Source: Mycolicibacterium moriokaense (GTDB lineage Bacteria > Actinomycetota > Actinomycetes > Mycobacteriales > Mycobacteriaceae). From it: 64,000 nt of DNA. Made by a program: the position numbers and the translations under genes. This document shows positions 1-8,352 of the stretch, piece after piece (position 1 is the stretch's first letter; the number at the start of each line of letters is the position of its first letter). The stretch is taken from positions 1,178,001 to 1,242,000 of the forward strand of contig NZ_AP022560.1 in the NCBI RefSeq assembly GCF_010726085.1, in the 5' to 3' direction. Under the pieces are notes generated by a model, which was given only the letters and a program-made list of their open reading frames with translations, ran no database searches and had not been told where the DNA came from.

Positions 1-242
1 TGGGCATCCTCGGCGCCGATCCGCTGGACGAGCGCTGGGAGTCCAAGGACGAGACCTCGGCCGCGCTGGCCGCCGTGGATGTACTGGTGCGGGCGGAGGT
101 GCAGCGGCGCGAGGACGCGCGTAACCGGCGCGACTGGGCGGAGGCCGACGCGATCCGTGACCGACTCAAGGAGGCCGGCATCGAGGTCACGGACACCGCC
201 GACGGCCCGCAATGGACACTGCTGGACGGTTACTCCAAGTAG
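1..242 (+). CDS. cysS: Cysteinyl-tRNA synthetase, C-terminal end (partial)
   Basis: The reading frame is open from the window edge and stops at 240-242, giving about 79 codons. The translation contains ADAIRDRLKEAGIEVTDT, the helical C-terminal tail typical of CysS, in which an Asp-x-Ile-Arg-x-x-Leu segment closes the anticodon-binding helix bundle. The enzyme charges tRNA-Cys in the cytosol. The catalytic Rossmann domain with HIGH and KMSKS lies outside the window. The stop is followed directly by the ATG of rlmB, so the two genes are probably cotranscribed; cysS-rlmB is a common actinobacterial pair (cysS1 and Rv3579c in M. tuberculosis). Confidence 0.9.
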   Translation, partial: GILGADPLDERWESKDETSAALAAVDVLVRAEVQRREDARNRRDWAEADAIRDRLKEAGIEVTDTADGPQWTLLDGYSK

Positions 243-1184
243 ATGGCCGGAAACTCGAAACGCCGTGGTGCGGTACGCAAACCCGGCACCAAGAAGGGGC
301 CGACCGTCGGTTCGGGCGGTGTGCGCCGTCGCGGTCTGGAGGGCAGGGGCGCGACGCCGCCGGCCAAGGAGCGGGCCAACCACCCCGCCGCGAAACGCGC
401 CGCGAAGGCGGCCAGGCAGCAGCGCAGTCGTGCCCGCAAGACCGACGACGTCGAGTTGGTGCTGGGGCGCAATCCCGTTGTGGAGTGCCTGCGCGCGGGT
501 GTGCCCGCGACCGCCCTGTACGTCGCACTCGGCGCCGAATCCGACGAGCGCCTGACCGAATCGGTCACGCGGGCAGCCGATTCCGGCATACCCATTCTCG
601 AGGTGCCGCGACACGACCTGGACCGGATGAGCACCAACGGCCTGCACCAGGGCATCGCGCTGCAGGTGCCGCCGTACTCGTATGCCCATCCCGACGATCT
701 GCTCAAGACGGCGACAACGGATGTGACGCCCGCACTGCTGGTGGCGTTGGACAACATCTCCGATCCCCGCAACCTCGGCGCCATCGTGCGGTCGGTGGCC
801 GCATTCGGCGGTCACGGTGTGTTGATTCCCCAGCGGCGGTCCGCCTCGGTGACCGCGGTCGCCTGGCGGACCAGCGCGGGCGCGGCGGCTCGGCTGCCGG
901 TGGCGCGGGCCACGAATCTCAATCGAACGCTGAAGGATTGGGGCAAGGCCGGCCTGCAGGTGGTGGGGCTGGACGCCGGCGGCGACATCACGGTCGACGA
1001 GCTGGACGGTTCGGGCCCGATCCTCGTGGTCGTCGGTTCCGAGGGCAAGGGGCTCTCCCGCCTGGTGCGGGAGAACTGCGATGCCGTGGTGTCCATCCCG
1101 ATGGCCGGACCGACGGAATCGCTGAACGCCTCGGTCGCCGCGGGCGTGGTGCTCGCGGAAATCGCCCGCCAGCGCCGGGGTTGA
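243..1184 (+). CDS. rlmB: 23S rRNA 2'-O-ribose guanosine methyltransferase (RlmB/TrmH, SpoU family)
   Basis: 313 aa. The first 75 or so residues are a basic, Lys/Arg/Ala-rich extension usual in actinobacterial members. Residues about 78-150 form the substrate-binding domain ([14 protein letters not shown]). The rest is the SpoU/SPOUT methylase fold with its three conserved motifs: [30 protein letters not shown] and [18 protein letters not shown], which form the knotted SAM site. The family methylates a 23S rRNA guanosine (G2251 in E. coli). The start abuts the cysS stop with no gap. The next gene converges only 8 nt beyond the stop. The exact target nucleotide in this organism is inferred from the family. 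Confidence 0.92.
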   Translation: MAGNSKRRGAVRKPGTKKGPTVGSGGVRRRGLEGRGATPPAKERANHPAAKRAAKAARQQRSRARKTDDVELVLGRNPVVECLRAGVPATALYVALGAESDERLTESVTRAADSGIPILEVPRHDLDRMSTNGLHQGIALQVPPYSYAHPDDLLKTATTDVTPALLVALDNISDPRNLGAIVRSVAAFGGHGVLIPQRRSASVTAVAWRTSAGAAARLPVARATNLNRTLKDWGKAGLQVVGLDAGGDITVDELDGSGPILVVVGSEGKGLSRLVRENCDAVVSIPMAGPTESLNASVAAGVVLAEIARQRRG

Positions 1185-1192
1185 CGGCCCAA

Positions 1193-2434
1193 CTACACGC
1201 CGAACAGTTCCACACCAACCCACAGCGCCGTCACAGACGCCGCCAGAGTGAGCGGCACGGTGCACAACCCGATGCGGGTGAATTCGACGGCGCCGGTGGG
1301 CATTTCGCGGCGAACGACACTGCGCCACAAGAGGTTGGCCAGTGAGCCGACGTAGGTCAGGTTGGGCCCCACGTTCACCCCGATCAGCACGGCCAGCACG
1401 CCCGCGGGACCGGAGCCGGCGACCAGCGGGAGCATCACCAGCACCGCGGGCAGGTTGTTGACGACGCCTGCGAGCACGGCGGCCATCGCGGCGATCCCGA
1501 GCAGTGCGGGCAGCGTGTCTCCGCTTGGCAGAAAGTCGCGCATCGCGGTGTCAAGGCCGTGCAGCATCACCGCTTTGACGACGACACCGAGGCACAACAC
1601 GAAGGCGAGGAACGGCACGTCCGCCGCAGCGGCGATTCGCATGACCGACGTGTCGCGGCGGGCCAGCGCGCGGACGCCGAGGACAGTCGCACCGGCCAGT
1701 GCCGCCCACGCGGGCGAGTAGCCGAGCACTGAGGCCACCGCGAAACCGGCGAGGGTGAGCCCGAGGACGACCAGAACGAAGAGCGGCACATCGACGGGTA
1801 CGGCGACATCGGCATGCTCCGACCCGGTCACCAGGTCCCGCGTGAAAAGCCAACGCATGAGCACATATTCGACGGCGATGGCCGCCAGCCACGGCAGCGT
1901 CATGATCGCGGCGAAATGCATGAACGACAGTCCGGCTGCGGTGAATGCCAGCAGGTTGGTGAGGTTCGAAACCGGTAACAGCAGCGATGCGCTGTTGGAT
2001 AGGTGCGCGGTGGCGTAGGCGTGCGGTCTGGCCGGCACCTTCAAGGTGCGTGCAGTGGCGAGTACGACTGGCGTCAGCAGCACGACCGTCGCATCGAGGC
2101 TCAGGATCGCCGTGGTCGCCGATGCGACGACGAACACCATGGCCAGCAGGCGTTTGGGGTTGCCTGCGCTGAACCGCGCCATCACCACGCCTGCCGCACG
2201 GAACAAGCCCTCGTCGTCGCACAGCCGTGCCAGCACCAGGATCGCGGCGAGGAAGCCGACCACCGGCAGCAATCGGTTCACCTCGGCGAGCGCCTCGGGC
2301 ACCGAGATGACCCCCGCCGCAATGAGTGTCGCCGCGGCCGGTACGGCGACAATCGCCTCCGGCCAGCCGTGCGGTCGCATGACGGCGAACAGCAGGACGA
2401 CGGCCAGTGCGGCGAGTGCCAGACCTAACTCCAC
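1193..2434 (-). CDS. ArsB/SLC13-type anion permease
   Basis: 413 aa and almost wholly hydrophobic, with 10-12 likely membrane segments (for example residues 5-50, 55-75, 90-120, 175-195, 215-245, 300-330, 345-375 and 385-410). Repeated Asn/Gly-containing re-entrant-like stretches (SNLTNLLAFTAAG, GVNVGPNLTYVGSLANLL) are typical of the ion transporter superfamily that includes ArsB and NhaD. Length and position match ArsB2 (Rv3578) of M. tuberculosis, as I recall it. No arsR or arsC is nearby, so arsenite efflux is not supported by context; another anion is equally possible. The start overlaps the end of the upstream metallo-hydrolase gene by 10 nt, so the pair is probably one minus-strand operon. 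Confidence 0.8.
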   Translation of the reverse strand: MELGLALAALAVVLLFAVMRPHGWPEAIVAVPAAATLIAAGVISVPEALAEVNRLLPVVGFLAAILVLARLCDDEGLFRAAGVVMARFSAGNPKRLLAMVFVVASATTAILSLDATVVLLTPVVLATARTLKVPARPHAYATAHLSNSASLLLPVSNLTNLLAFTAAGLSFMHFAAIMTLPWLAAIAVEYVLMRWLFTRDLVTGSEHADVAVPVDVPLFVLVVLGLTLAGFAVASVLGYSPAWAALAGATVLGVRALARRDTSVMRIAAAADVPFLAFVLCLGVVVKAVMLHGLDTAMRDFLPSGDTLPALLGIAAMAAVLAGVVNNLPAVLVMLPLVAGSGPAGVLAVLIGVNVGPNLTYVGSLANLLWRSVVRREMPTGAVEFTRIGLCTVPLTLAASVTALWVGVELFGV

Positions 2435-3345
2435 GGGTCGCCGCGCTGCCAGAGCGTCGGCAGGTGCAGCGCGACATCGTCGTCGCGCGCCAGCCGGGTC
2501 AACACTCGCATCGTGACGTCGAGGTCGTCACCCGCGTAGGGCAATGCGCGCAGCGGCTTGTGCAGGGGGCGGAAGAAGTCGTCCCAGTGGATGAGCACGA
2601 CGCGGCGGGCGCCGACGGTGCGCACGGCCTCCGTCCAGTAGTCGACCAGGTACTGCTCGGGTTGGAGGCCGAGCTGCCCGACGCCGAGGTAGACCACGTC
2701 GGCGCGCTGTCCGGCCAGGGCGCCGGGAACGAATCCCGCGCTGCCGACGATCAGTAGCCGACGGTCGGACGGCCGGTGATGCACCAGCGTGGACCACGCC
2801 TCGCCGCATTTGTACGCCGACGCCTTGACGGGTGGGGTGACCGGCGCGGTGATGACACCGGGGAAACGGTCGGGCGGGCAGTGCCTGCCCTCGATCAGCG
2901 TGACGTCATACGCCCCAAGGGTTATCGGCTCACCGGGCGTCGCCACGACCAGACGATCGTCGGGCAGCCCGTGCCCGCGGCCCACCTGTTTCGCCGACAT
3001 GCCGCCGACGACCTTGGCGCCGGTGCGGTCGGCGACCACCGCAGAGTCCATCACATGGTCGAAGTGGGTGTGCACCGGCAGCACCGCCTCCAGCCGCTGC
3101 ACCCCGAGGCGCGCAAGGCAGCCGTCGATGCGCGGCGCCGACGGTGACAACGCCCGCAGCCCCACCTCGGCCAGGCTCGGCCGCGAGAAGAACCCGTCGG
3201 TCATCACGGCCGATGCGCCGTCATTGATCAGCAGCGTGGTGACGCCCACCCAGGTGACGGTCAGCGGGGCGCCGTCCGACGCGGCGGGCGCGTCGAAGTG
3301 GTCGGCGTAGTGGGCCAGGTCCGGCCTGCCCAGCTTGAGACGCAT
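2425..3345 (-). CDS. Metallo-beta-lactamase-fold hydrolase
   Basis: 306 aa. The zinc-binding signature HTHFDHVMD (HxHxDH) is at about residues 93-101. Further ligand candidates are in the ...IEGRHCPPD... and LIHWDDFF segments. An early WVGVTTLLINDG strand pair matches the MBL beta-sandwich start seen in the UlaG/RomA-like (L-ascorbate-6-P lactonase-like) branch. The substrate is unknown. It is syntenic with Rv3577. It sits upstream of the ArsB-type permease with a 10-nt overlap and is divergent from the cobW-type gene across 79 bp. No signal peptide is evident, so it is probably cytosolic. Confidence 0.8.
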   Translation of the reverse strand: MRLKLGRPDLAHYADHFDAPAASDGAPLTVTWVGVTTLLINDGASAVMTDGFFSRPSLAEVGLRALSPSAPRIDGCLARLGVQRLEAVLPVHTHFDHVMDSAVVADRTGAKVVGGMSAKQVGRGHGLPDDRLVVATPGEPITLGAYDVTLIEGRHCPPDRFPGVITAPVTPPVKASAYKCGEAWSTLVHHRPSDRRLLIVGSAGFVPGALAGQRADVVYLGVGQLGLQPEQYLVDYWTEAVRTVGARRVVLIHWDDFFRPLHKPLRALPYAGDDLDVTMRVLTRLARDDDVALHLPTLWQRGDPWS

Positions 3346-3424
3346 AGCGTCACCCTAAAGCGATATCCTTCGCGGCAGACGGTGAGCGGGTGGAACGGCC
3401 CGGAATGTTGAGGAGCGATAGCGC

Positions 3425-4444
3425 GTGGAAGACATCCCCGTCGTCGCGCTGACCGGCTATCTCGGCGCGGGTAAGACCAGCCTGCTGAATCACGTGCTGC
3501 GCACCCCGAGAGCACGAGTTGGCGTGATCGTCAACGACTTTGGTGAGCTCAACGTGGATGCCGGTCTGGTCACCGGTCAGGTCGATGAACCAGCCTCGAT
3601 CGCCGGTGGCTGTGTCTGCTGCCTGCCGGACAACGGCGGCCTCGACGATGCGCTGACCAAGCTCGCCGACCCGCGGCTGGACCTCGATGCGATCATCGTC
3701 GAGACCAGCGGTTTGGCCGACCCGGTCGCCGTCGCGCAGCTGATCCGCTTCAGCGGAGCCGAAGGGGTGCGGCCGGGCGGCATCGTCGATGTCATCGACG
3801 CCACCACCCACTTCGACGTCGTGGATCGCGATACGACCCCGCCCGCGCGGTATGCCGCGGCATCGTTGGTTGTCGTCAACAAGCTGGACGGACTGCCCGA
3901 GGCTGACCGGCAGCCATTGCTCGAGCGAGTCGAGCAGCGGGTCCGAGTACGCAATCCGGTCGCCCCCGTGGTCGGAACGGTCGGCGGCCGCATCGATCCC
4001 GCCTTGCTCTACGACCTGCCAGGGTCGAGCGACGAACCCGGCCAGCTCTCGTTCCGGGAACTCCTCTTCGACGCCCCAGCGCACACCGACGACGACCATG
4101 TGCACGCCGACGCGGTCACGGTGACGAGCTCTGGCTGCATCGACCCGGGGAAACTCATTGACCTGCTCGAGAATCCGCCGCCCGGGGTCTATCGCCTCAA
4201 GGGCACGATCGCGGTGCGCTATCGCTCCGCCGTGCGGACCTACGTCGCAAACCTTGTCGGCACTGCCATCCACATCGCCACCGTTGCAGCGACGGCGACC
4301 CCGAACAGCCTCGTTGCGATCGGAATGGATCTCGATACCGAGCGGGTGCGTGCCCGCCTTGGCGACACGCTGGAGCCACACGACGGAAACGCCAGGGGCG
4401 AAGCCATTCGTCGACTGCAGCGCTATCGTCGGCTCAGCCTCTAG
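3425..4444 (+). CDS. CobW/COG0523-family GTP-dependent metallochaperone-like protein
   Basis: 339 aa with a GTG start preceded by GAGGAG. The P-loop is GYLGAGKTSLL (residues 10-20). The family metal motif Cys-x-Cys-Cys appears as GGCVCCLP near residues 60-67. Walker-B-like ETSGLADP follows, and the NKLD guanine-specificity motif is near residue 155. The C-terminal CobW domain ends near 339. COG0523 GTPases insert or traffic Zn, Co or other metals. A B12-related gene (bluB) is 1.4 kb downstream and a zinc importer lies at 6.7-9.3 kb, both fitting a metal role, but the metal cannot be assigned from sequence. No Zur-like palindrome was seen in its short promoter. The stop overlaps the convergent pxpA stop by 4 nt. 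Confidence 0.85.
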   Translation: MEDIPVVALTGYLGAGKTSLLNHVLRTPRARVGVIVNDFGELNVDAGLVTGQVDEPASIAGGCVCCLPDNGGLDDALTKLADPRLDLDAIIVETSGLADPVAVAQLIRFSGAEGVRPGGIVDVIDATTHFDVVDRDTTPPARYAAASLVVVNKLDGLPEADRQPLLERVEQRVRVRNPVAPVVGTVGGRIDPALLYDLPGSSDEPGQLSFRELLFDAPAHTDDDHVHADAVTVTSSGCIDPGKLIDLLENPPPGVYRLKGTIAVRYRSAVRTYVANLVGTAIHIATVAATATPNSLVAIGMDLDTERVRARLGDTLEPHDGNARGEAIRRLQRYRRLSL

Positions 4445-5196
4445 GTGAATGGCTTCAACTCGACGCCGTCGGCTCTCAGCCGCTCCCGAACCGCCTTCGC
4501 GATCTGCACTGCGCCTGGCGAATCTCCATGCACACAAACGGATTCGACCGTGATCGGGATCGTGGAACCGTCGGCCGCGGTAACTCGGCCCGACGTCACC
4601 ATCGACGCGACCCGGTCCGCGATCTCCTCGACGTCGTGCAGCACCGCGTTGGGTAACCGCCGTGACACCAGCGCCCCGTCGGACTGGTATGCGCGGTCGG
4701 CGAACGCCTCCGGCACGGTGCGCAACCCGAGTTCGGCGGCCTCGTCGAAGAACACCGATCCGGACAGGCCGAGGACTGGCAGGGCGGGGTCGACGGCGTG
4801 CACCGCTTCGGCGACCGCCCGCGCCTGATCGCGATGGGAGACGATCGCGTTGTACAGCGCACCATGCGGTTTGACGTACGTGACCTCCGAGCCCGCGACA
4901 TTGGCGATCGCCTGTAGCGCGCCGATCTGGTAGATCACGTCGGCCTTCAGATCCTCTGGATCGGCATCGATGAAGCGCCTGCCGAAACCGGCGCGATCGG
5001 GGTATCCGACCTGCGCACCGATCCGGACGCCGCGCTCGACCGCCGCCCTGCACGTCCGCAGCAGCAGCGCGGGATCGCCGGCGTGGAAACCACAGGCGAC
5101 GTTGGCGCTGGTGACGAGGCCGAGGATGGCGTCGTCGTCACCGAGCTTCCAAATGCCGTAGCTCTCACCCAGGTCGGCATTGAGATCGATGGTCAC
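4441..5196 (-). CDS. pxpA: LamB/YcsF family protein, 5-oxoprolinase subunit A
   Basis: 251 aa, full family length. The hallmark N-terminus DLNADLGESYG is at residues 4-14. TSANVACGFHAGDP and YVKPHGALYN, the conserved metal/substrate loops of the LamB/YcsF fold, follow. PxpA works with PxpB and PxpC to hydrolyse 5-oxoproline to glutamate with ATP. No pxpB or pxpC is in the window, so here it is an orphan subunit and the assignment rests on family membership. The start is 2 nt upstream of the bluB stop, so the two genes are not in order for one obvious pathway but probably share a transcript. Confidence 0.85.
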   Translation of the reverse strand: MTIDLNADLGESYGIWKLGDDDAILGLVTSANVACGFHAGDPALLLRTCRAAVERGVRIGAQVGYPDRAGFGRRFIDADPEDLKADVIYQIGALQAIANVAGSEVTYVKPHGALYNAIVSHRDQARAVAEAVHAVDPALPVLGLSGSVFFDEAAELGLRTVPEAFADRAYQSDGALVSRRLPNAVLHDVEEIADRVASMVTSGRVTAADGSTIPITVESVCVHGDSPGAVQIAKAVRERLRADGVELKPFT

Positions 5197-5197
5197 A

Positions 5198-5866
5198 TCA
5201 CCAGCCTACGAGCGGTGCGGGCGTGTCCCAGTTGTTCTCGAAGACGAACTCGTGCAGCGGCCGCCCTACCGTCCAATCGTCGATCTCGAGCTGTGGACGC
5301 TGGGGAAACTCGGGCACGGGGCCCAGGCACAGAACGGCGACGGCCTCGGCGTCCGGCGGCAGGCCGAGCAGTTCCCCGAGCCGGGGTGGATCGAAGATCG
5401 ACACCCATCCCATGCCGAGGCCCTCCGCGCGCGCCGCCAGCCACAGGTTCTGAATCGCACAGGACACCGACGCGAGATCCATCTGGGGAAGCGTGCGTCT
5501 GCCGAAGACATGCGCCTGCCTGCCGTCGCCGAGCGCCACCACCAGCAGCTCTGCGCATTCGAGGATGCCCTCGACCTTGAGCGCCAGGAACTCGTCGCTG
5601 CGGGACCCCAGTGCCTCGGCCGTGCGGAGCCGTTCGTCGTCGACGGTGGCGTGGATCTCCCGGCGCAGCGCCGGATCGGTGATCCGGATGATCCGCCACG
5701 GCTGCATCAGTCCCACGCTCGGCGCGGCATGTGCGGCCTGCAGCAGCCGGACGAGCACATCGGCCGGTATTTCGGAGTCGGGGACGAAGCGGCGCATGTC
5801 GCGACGTTCGGCGATCACCCGGTAGACCGCGCGTAGCTCCGCGGGGCAGAACGCGTGGTCGGTCAT
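5198..5866 (-). CDS. bluB: 5,6-dimethylbenzimidazole synthase BluB (nitroreductase fold)
   Basis: 222 aa from ATG at 5864-5866. A longer in-frame extension reaching 6331 runs through the divergent sulfurtransferase gene and is not credible. The protein has the nitroreductase FMN fold: RRDMRRF near the start, AAPSVGLMQPWR (BluB-type FMN/substrate loop) and LAARAEGLGMGWVSIF near residue 150. BluB converts reduced FMN with O2 to dimethylbenzimidazole, the lower ligand of vitamin B12. The insertion and GLMQPW motif distinguish BluB from ordinary nitroreductases. It is divergent from the sulfurtransferase gene with only 31 bp between the starts. Confidence 0.88.
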   Translation of the reverse strand: MTDHAFCPAELRAVYRVIAERRDMRRFVPDSEIPADVLVRLLQAAHAAPSVGLMQPWRIIRITDPALRREIHATVDDERLRTAEALGSRSDEFLALKVEGILECAELLVVALGDGRQAHVFGRRTLPQMDLASVSCAIQNLWLAARAEGLGMGWVSIFDPPRLGELLGLPPDAEAVAVLCLGPVPEFPQRPQLEIDDWTVGRPLHEFVFENNWDTPAPLVGW

Positions 5867-5897
5867 GCGGGCCAGCTTAGGTGGCACGATCGGGGAT

Positions 5898-6704
5898 ATG
5901 ACCCGCGACCAGGTGTTGATCAGCGCGACGGAATTGGAGCACCAGTGTGACGAGGGCCGGCCTCCGACGATCCTCGACGTGCGCTGGGAGCTGACGCAGC
6001 CCGACGGCCGCGCAGCGTACGAGAGTGGCCACATTCCCGGTGCGGTGTATGTGTCGCTGGAAGACGAGCTGTCCGACCACACTGTCACCGGCCGCGGACG
6101 CCACCCGCTGCCGTCGGGCCGCGATCTCGAGGCGGCGGCGCGGCGATGGGGTGTGCGACGCGGGGTACCGGTGGTCGTGTACGACGACTGGAACCGGGCC
6201 GCATCGGCACGCGCCTGGTGGGTGCTGACCGCGGCGGGCATTCCCGGCGTGCGCATCCTCGACGGCGGCCTGGCGGCGTGGCGAGGTCCGATCGAAACCG
6301 GTTCTGTCACAGCGCAACCGGGTGACATCACGGTGGAATACGACGACCTCTACGCCGGCGCGCTGCCGACGCTCACCGCCGACCAGGTGACCGCCGGTGA
6401 TGTGACGCTGCTCGACGCGCGGGCGCCGGAACGCTTCCGCGGCGACGTCGAACCGATCGATCCTGTCGCCGGCCACATCCCCGGCGCCCGAAATGTGCCG
6501 AGCACCAACCTGCTCGACGCCGATGGGCGCTTTGTCGCCGAGGTGCCTGAGGTGACCGGCGTTGTCGGCGCCTACTGCGGTTCGGGTGTCACCGCCTCGG
6601 TCGTGGTTGCGGCCCTCGCTACGGCGGGCATCGACGCCGCCCTGTATCCGGGTTCGTGGTCCGAATGGTGCTCGGACTCAACGCGTCCCGTTGAACGCGG
6701 CTGA
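5898..6704 (+). CDS. Tandem-rhodanese sulfurtransferase
   Basis: 268 aa from ATG at 5898. An upstream in-frame start at 5865 would overlap the bluB start and lacks a clear ribosome site. There are two rhodanese domains. The N-terminal one (about 10-125) has Asp where the active-site Cys would be (VYDDWNRAAS). The C-terminal one (about 150-265) has the active loop YCGSGVTAS with Cys near residue 227. This matches thiosulfate or 3-mercaptopyruvate sulfurtransferases (SseA/CysA type), which move sulfane sulfur to cyanide or thiols. The CGSGVT loop leans toward the mercaptopyruvate subgroup. The physiological acceptor is unknown. The 3' end overlaps the convergent znuB gene by 27 nt. Confidence 0.85.
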   Translation: MTRDQVLISATELEHQCDEGRPPTILDVRWELTQPDGRAAYESGHIPGAVYVSLEDELSDHTVTGRGRHPLPSGRDLEAAARRWGVRRGVPVVVYDDWNRAASARAWWVLTAAGIPGVRILDGGLAAWRGPIETGSVTAQPGDITVEYDDLYAGALPTLTADQVTAGDVTLLDARAPERFRGDVEPIDPVAGHIPGARNVPSTNLLDADGRFVAEVPEVTGVVGAYCGSGVTASVVVAALATAGIDAALYPGSWSEWCSDSTRPVERG

Positions 6705-7550
6705 TCTGCGTCTGCCGATCAGCCAGCACACCAGGAAGATCACGAACGAGATCGTCGTGACGAACACCGAAACCGGCACCCCTGGCGCCAGCGACAGCAG
6801 GATGCCTCCGACAGCAGCCACCTCGGCGAAGATCACCGACGCCGCGATGGCCGCCGCCGGCGAAACGAACACCCGCACCGCGGCCGCCGCGGGCGTGATC
6901 AACAGGGACATCACCAGCAGCGCCCCGACGATCTGCACGCCCTGAGCGGCGGTCACCCCGACGAGCGCGGCGAACAAAATGCCCAACGCCCGCACCGGAA
7001 CTCCGCGTCCGGCTGCCACCTCTGGGTCGACGGTGGCGAACAGCAGCGGGCGGTAGGACACCGCGAGGACCGCGACGACGCACGCCGACACCACGGCCAG
7101 TAGCGTCAGTCCCGAATACCCGACGCCGACGATCTGACCGGTCAGCAACGCGAAGCTCGTGCCGGTGCGGCCCGGGTAGAGGTGGATGAACAACACCGCC
7201 ATGCCCAGTCCGAACGCCAGCACCACGCCGATCGCCGAATCCCGTTCACGGGTGCGCTGACCCAGGATGCCGAACAGAATCGCCGCCAATGCACAGCCGA
7301 CGAGCGCGCCGACTCCGACGTTGAAACCGGCGAGCAGTGCGAAAGCCGCTCCGGTGAGGGATAACTCGCTCGAGCCGTGCACCGCGAACGACATCTGCCG
7401 CATCACGATGAAGGGACCGATCAACCCGGACACCAGCGCGAGCAGCGCGGCGGCGAGCAACGCCTGCTGGACGAAGTCGCGGCGCAGCAGGTCGAAGGTG
7501 ATGTCGAACGAGAACAGGTGTGCCAGTAGGTCGGCGAGTCGGTCACTCAT
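6678..7550 (-). CDS. znuB: Zinc/manganese ABC transporter permease
   Basis: 290 aa with 8-9 hydrophobic segments, including ALLAAALLALVSGLIGPFIV and LGILFAALVGVTAAQGVQIV and a C-terminal VSVFVTTISFVIFLVCWL. The conserved GxxQxVGxLLV-type loop of the ABC-3 metal permease family is visible as AAQGVQIVGALLVMSLL. I chose the ATG at 7548-7550, which overlaps the znuC stop by 8 nt in an ATGAGTGA arrangement typical of translational coupling. An upstream start at 7568 is possible. It is the last gene of the znuA-znuC-znuB operon and spans the inner membrane. Confidence 0.87.
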   Translation of the reverse strand: MSDRLADLLAHLFSFDITFDLLRRDFVQQALLAAALLALVSGLIGPFIVMRQMSFAVHGSSELSLTGAAFALLAGFNVGVGALVGCALAAILFGILGQRTRERDSAIGVVLAFGLGMAVLFIHLYPGRTGTSFALLTGQIVGVGYSGLTLLAVVSACVVAVLAVSYRPLLFATVDPEVAAGRGVPVRALGILFAALVGVTAAQGVQIVGALLVMSLLITPAAAAVRVFVSPAAAIAASVIFAEVAAVGGILLSLAPGVPVSVFVTTISFVIFLVCWLIGRRRSAAFNGTR

Positions 7551-8352
7551 GGTCGTGCTGGTACTCACTGTGCTCGCCGACCACGACGTAGCGGCCGCGG
7601 ACCTTCACCACCTCGATGTCGGCGCGATACAACTCGGACAGCGTCGCCGAGGTCATGACCTCCTCGACGGTGCCCATGCGGAAGCGGCCGTCGACCAGAT
7701 ACAGCACCCGATCCACGTACGGCAGAACGGGATTCACCTCGTGGGTGACGAAAAGCACCGCTGTGTTCGCCTCACGGCGGCGGGCATCGATGAGCGTGGA
7801 CACCAATCGCGCATTGGCGGGGTCGAGGTTGAGCAGCGGCTCGTCGCACAGCAGCAGCACCGGATCCGTGGTCAGCGCCTGGGCGATCCGCACGCGCTGC
7901 AGCTCTCCGCCGGACATCACGCCGATGGGCACGGCCCCCAACGCGTGGCCGTTCACCTGATCGAGCGCTGTCTGCACCGCCGCGCGTTTGGTCGACCGGT
8001 CACGCAGCGCCGTCAGCCCCCATCGGTGCCCGTCGAAGCCGAGTCCGACGAGGTCGCAGCCGCGCAGCGAAAGCCCGTTGTCGATCGCGCGGTGCTGGGG
8101 CACGTAACCGATTCGCCGACTGCCCTTCTCGACCGGTTCCCCGCAGATCGTCACGTCGCCCGCGGTGAGTGGCAACTGGCCGAGCAGCACCTTCAGCAGG
8201 GAGGTCTTACCGGTGCCGTTGGGTCCGAGCACGGCGATGAACTCACCGGCATGCACGGTGAGGTCGAGGTGGTCCCACAGCACGCGTTCGCCGAACGCCA
8301 GACGGGCGCCGGTCAGTTCGGCGACGACGTCAGCACGCACAGGATCGATCAT
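7543..8352 (-). CDS. znuC: Zinc-type ABC transporter ATP-binding protein
   Basis: 269 aa. Walker A is GPNGTGKTS near residues 43-51. The ABC signature is MSGGELQRVRIAQAL near 139. Walker B is LLLCDEPLLNLD, and the switch His is in FVTHEVN. The C-terminus ends in a short acidic/His-containing stretch (EYQHDHE). Family and gene order make it the ATPase that powers uptake of Zn2+ (or Mn2+). The ATG overlaps the znuA stop by 4 nt and its own 3' end overlaps znuB, so the three subunits are made from one transcript. Confidence 0.9.
   Translation of the reverse strand: MIDPVRADVVAELTGARLAFGERVLWDHLDLTVHAGEFIAVLGPNGTGKTSLLKVLLGQLPLTAGDVTICGEPVEKGSRRIGYVPQHRAIDNGLSLRGCDLVGLGFDGHRWGLTALRDRSTKRAAVQTALDQVNGHALGAVPIGVMSGGELQRVRIAQALTTDPVLLLCDEPLLNLDPANARLVSTLIDARRREANTAVLFVTHEVNPVLPYVDRVLYLVDGRFRMGTVEEVMTSATLSELYRADIEVVKVRGRYVVVGEHSEYQHDHE

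Noticed and set aside
1193..2434. Arsenite resistance operon
   Set aside because: Only an ArsB-like permease is present; no ArsR, ArsC or ArsA neighbours, so the substrate stays open.
4597..4625. Possible programmed overlap or small gene inside pxpA/bluB region
   Set aside because: Only short shadow frames occur there; none has a ribosome site or recognisable protein.
3350..5053. 567-codon minus-strand frame across cobW and pxpA
   Set aside because: It covers two well-supported genes on both strands and shows no motif; a high-GC shadow.
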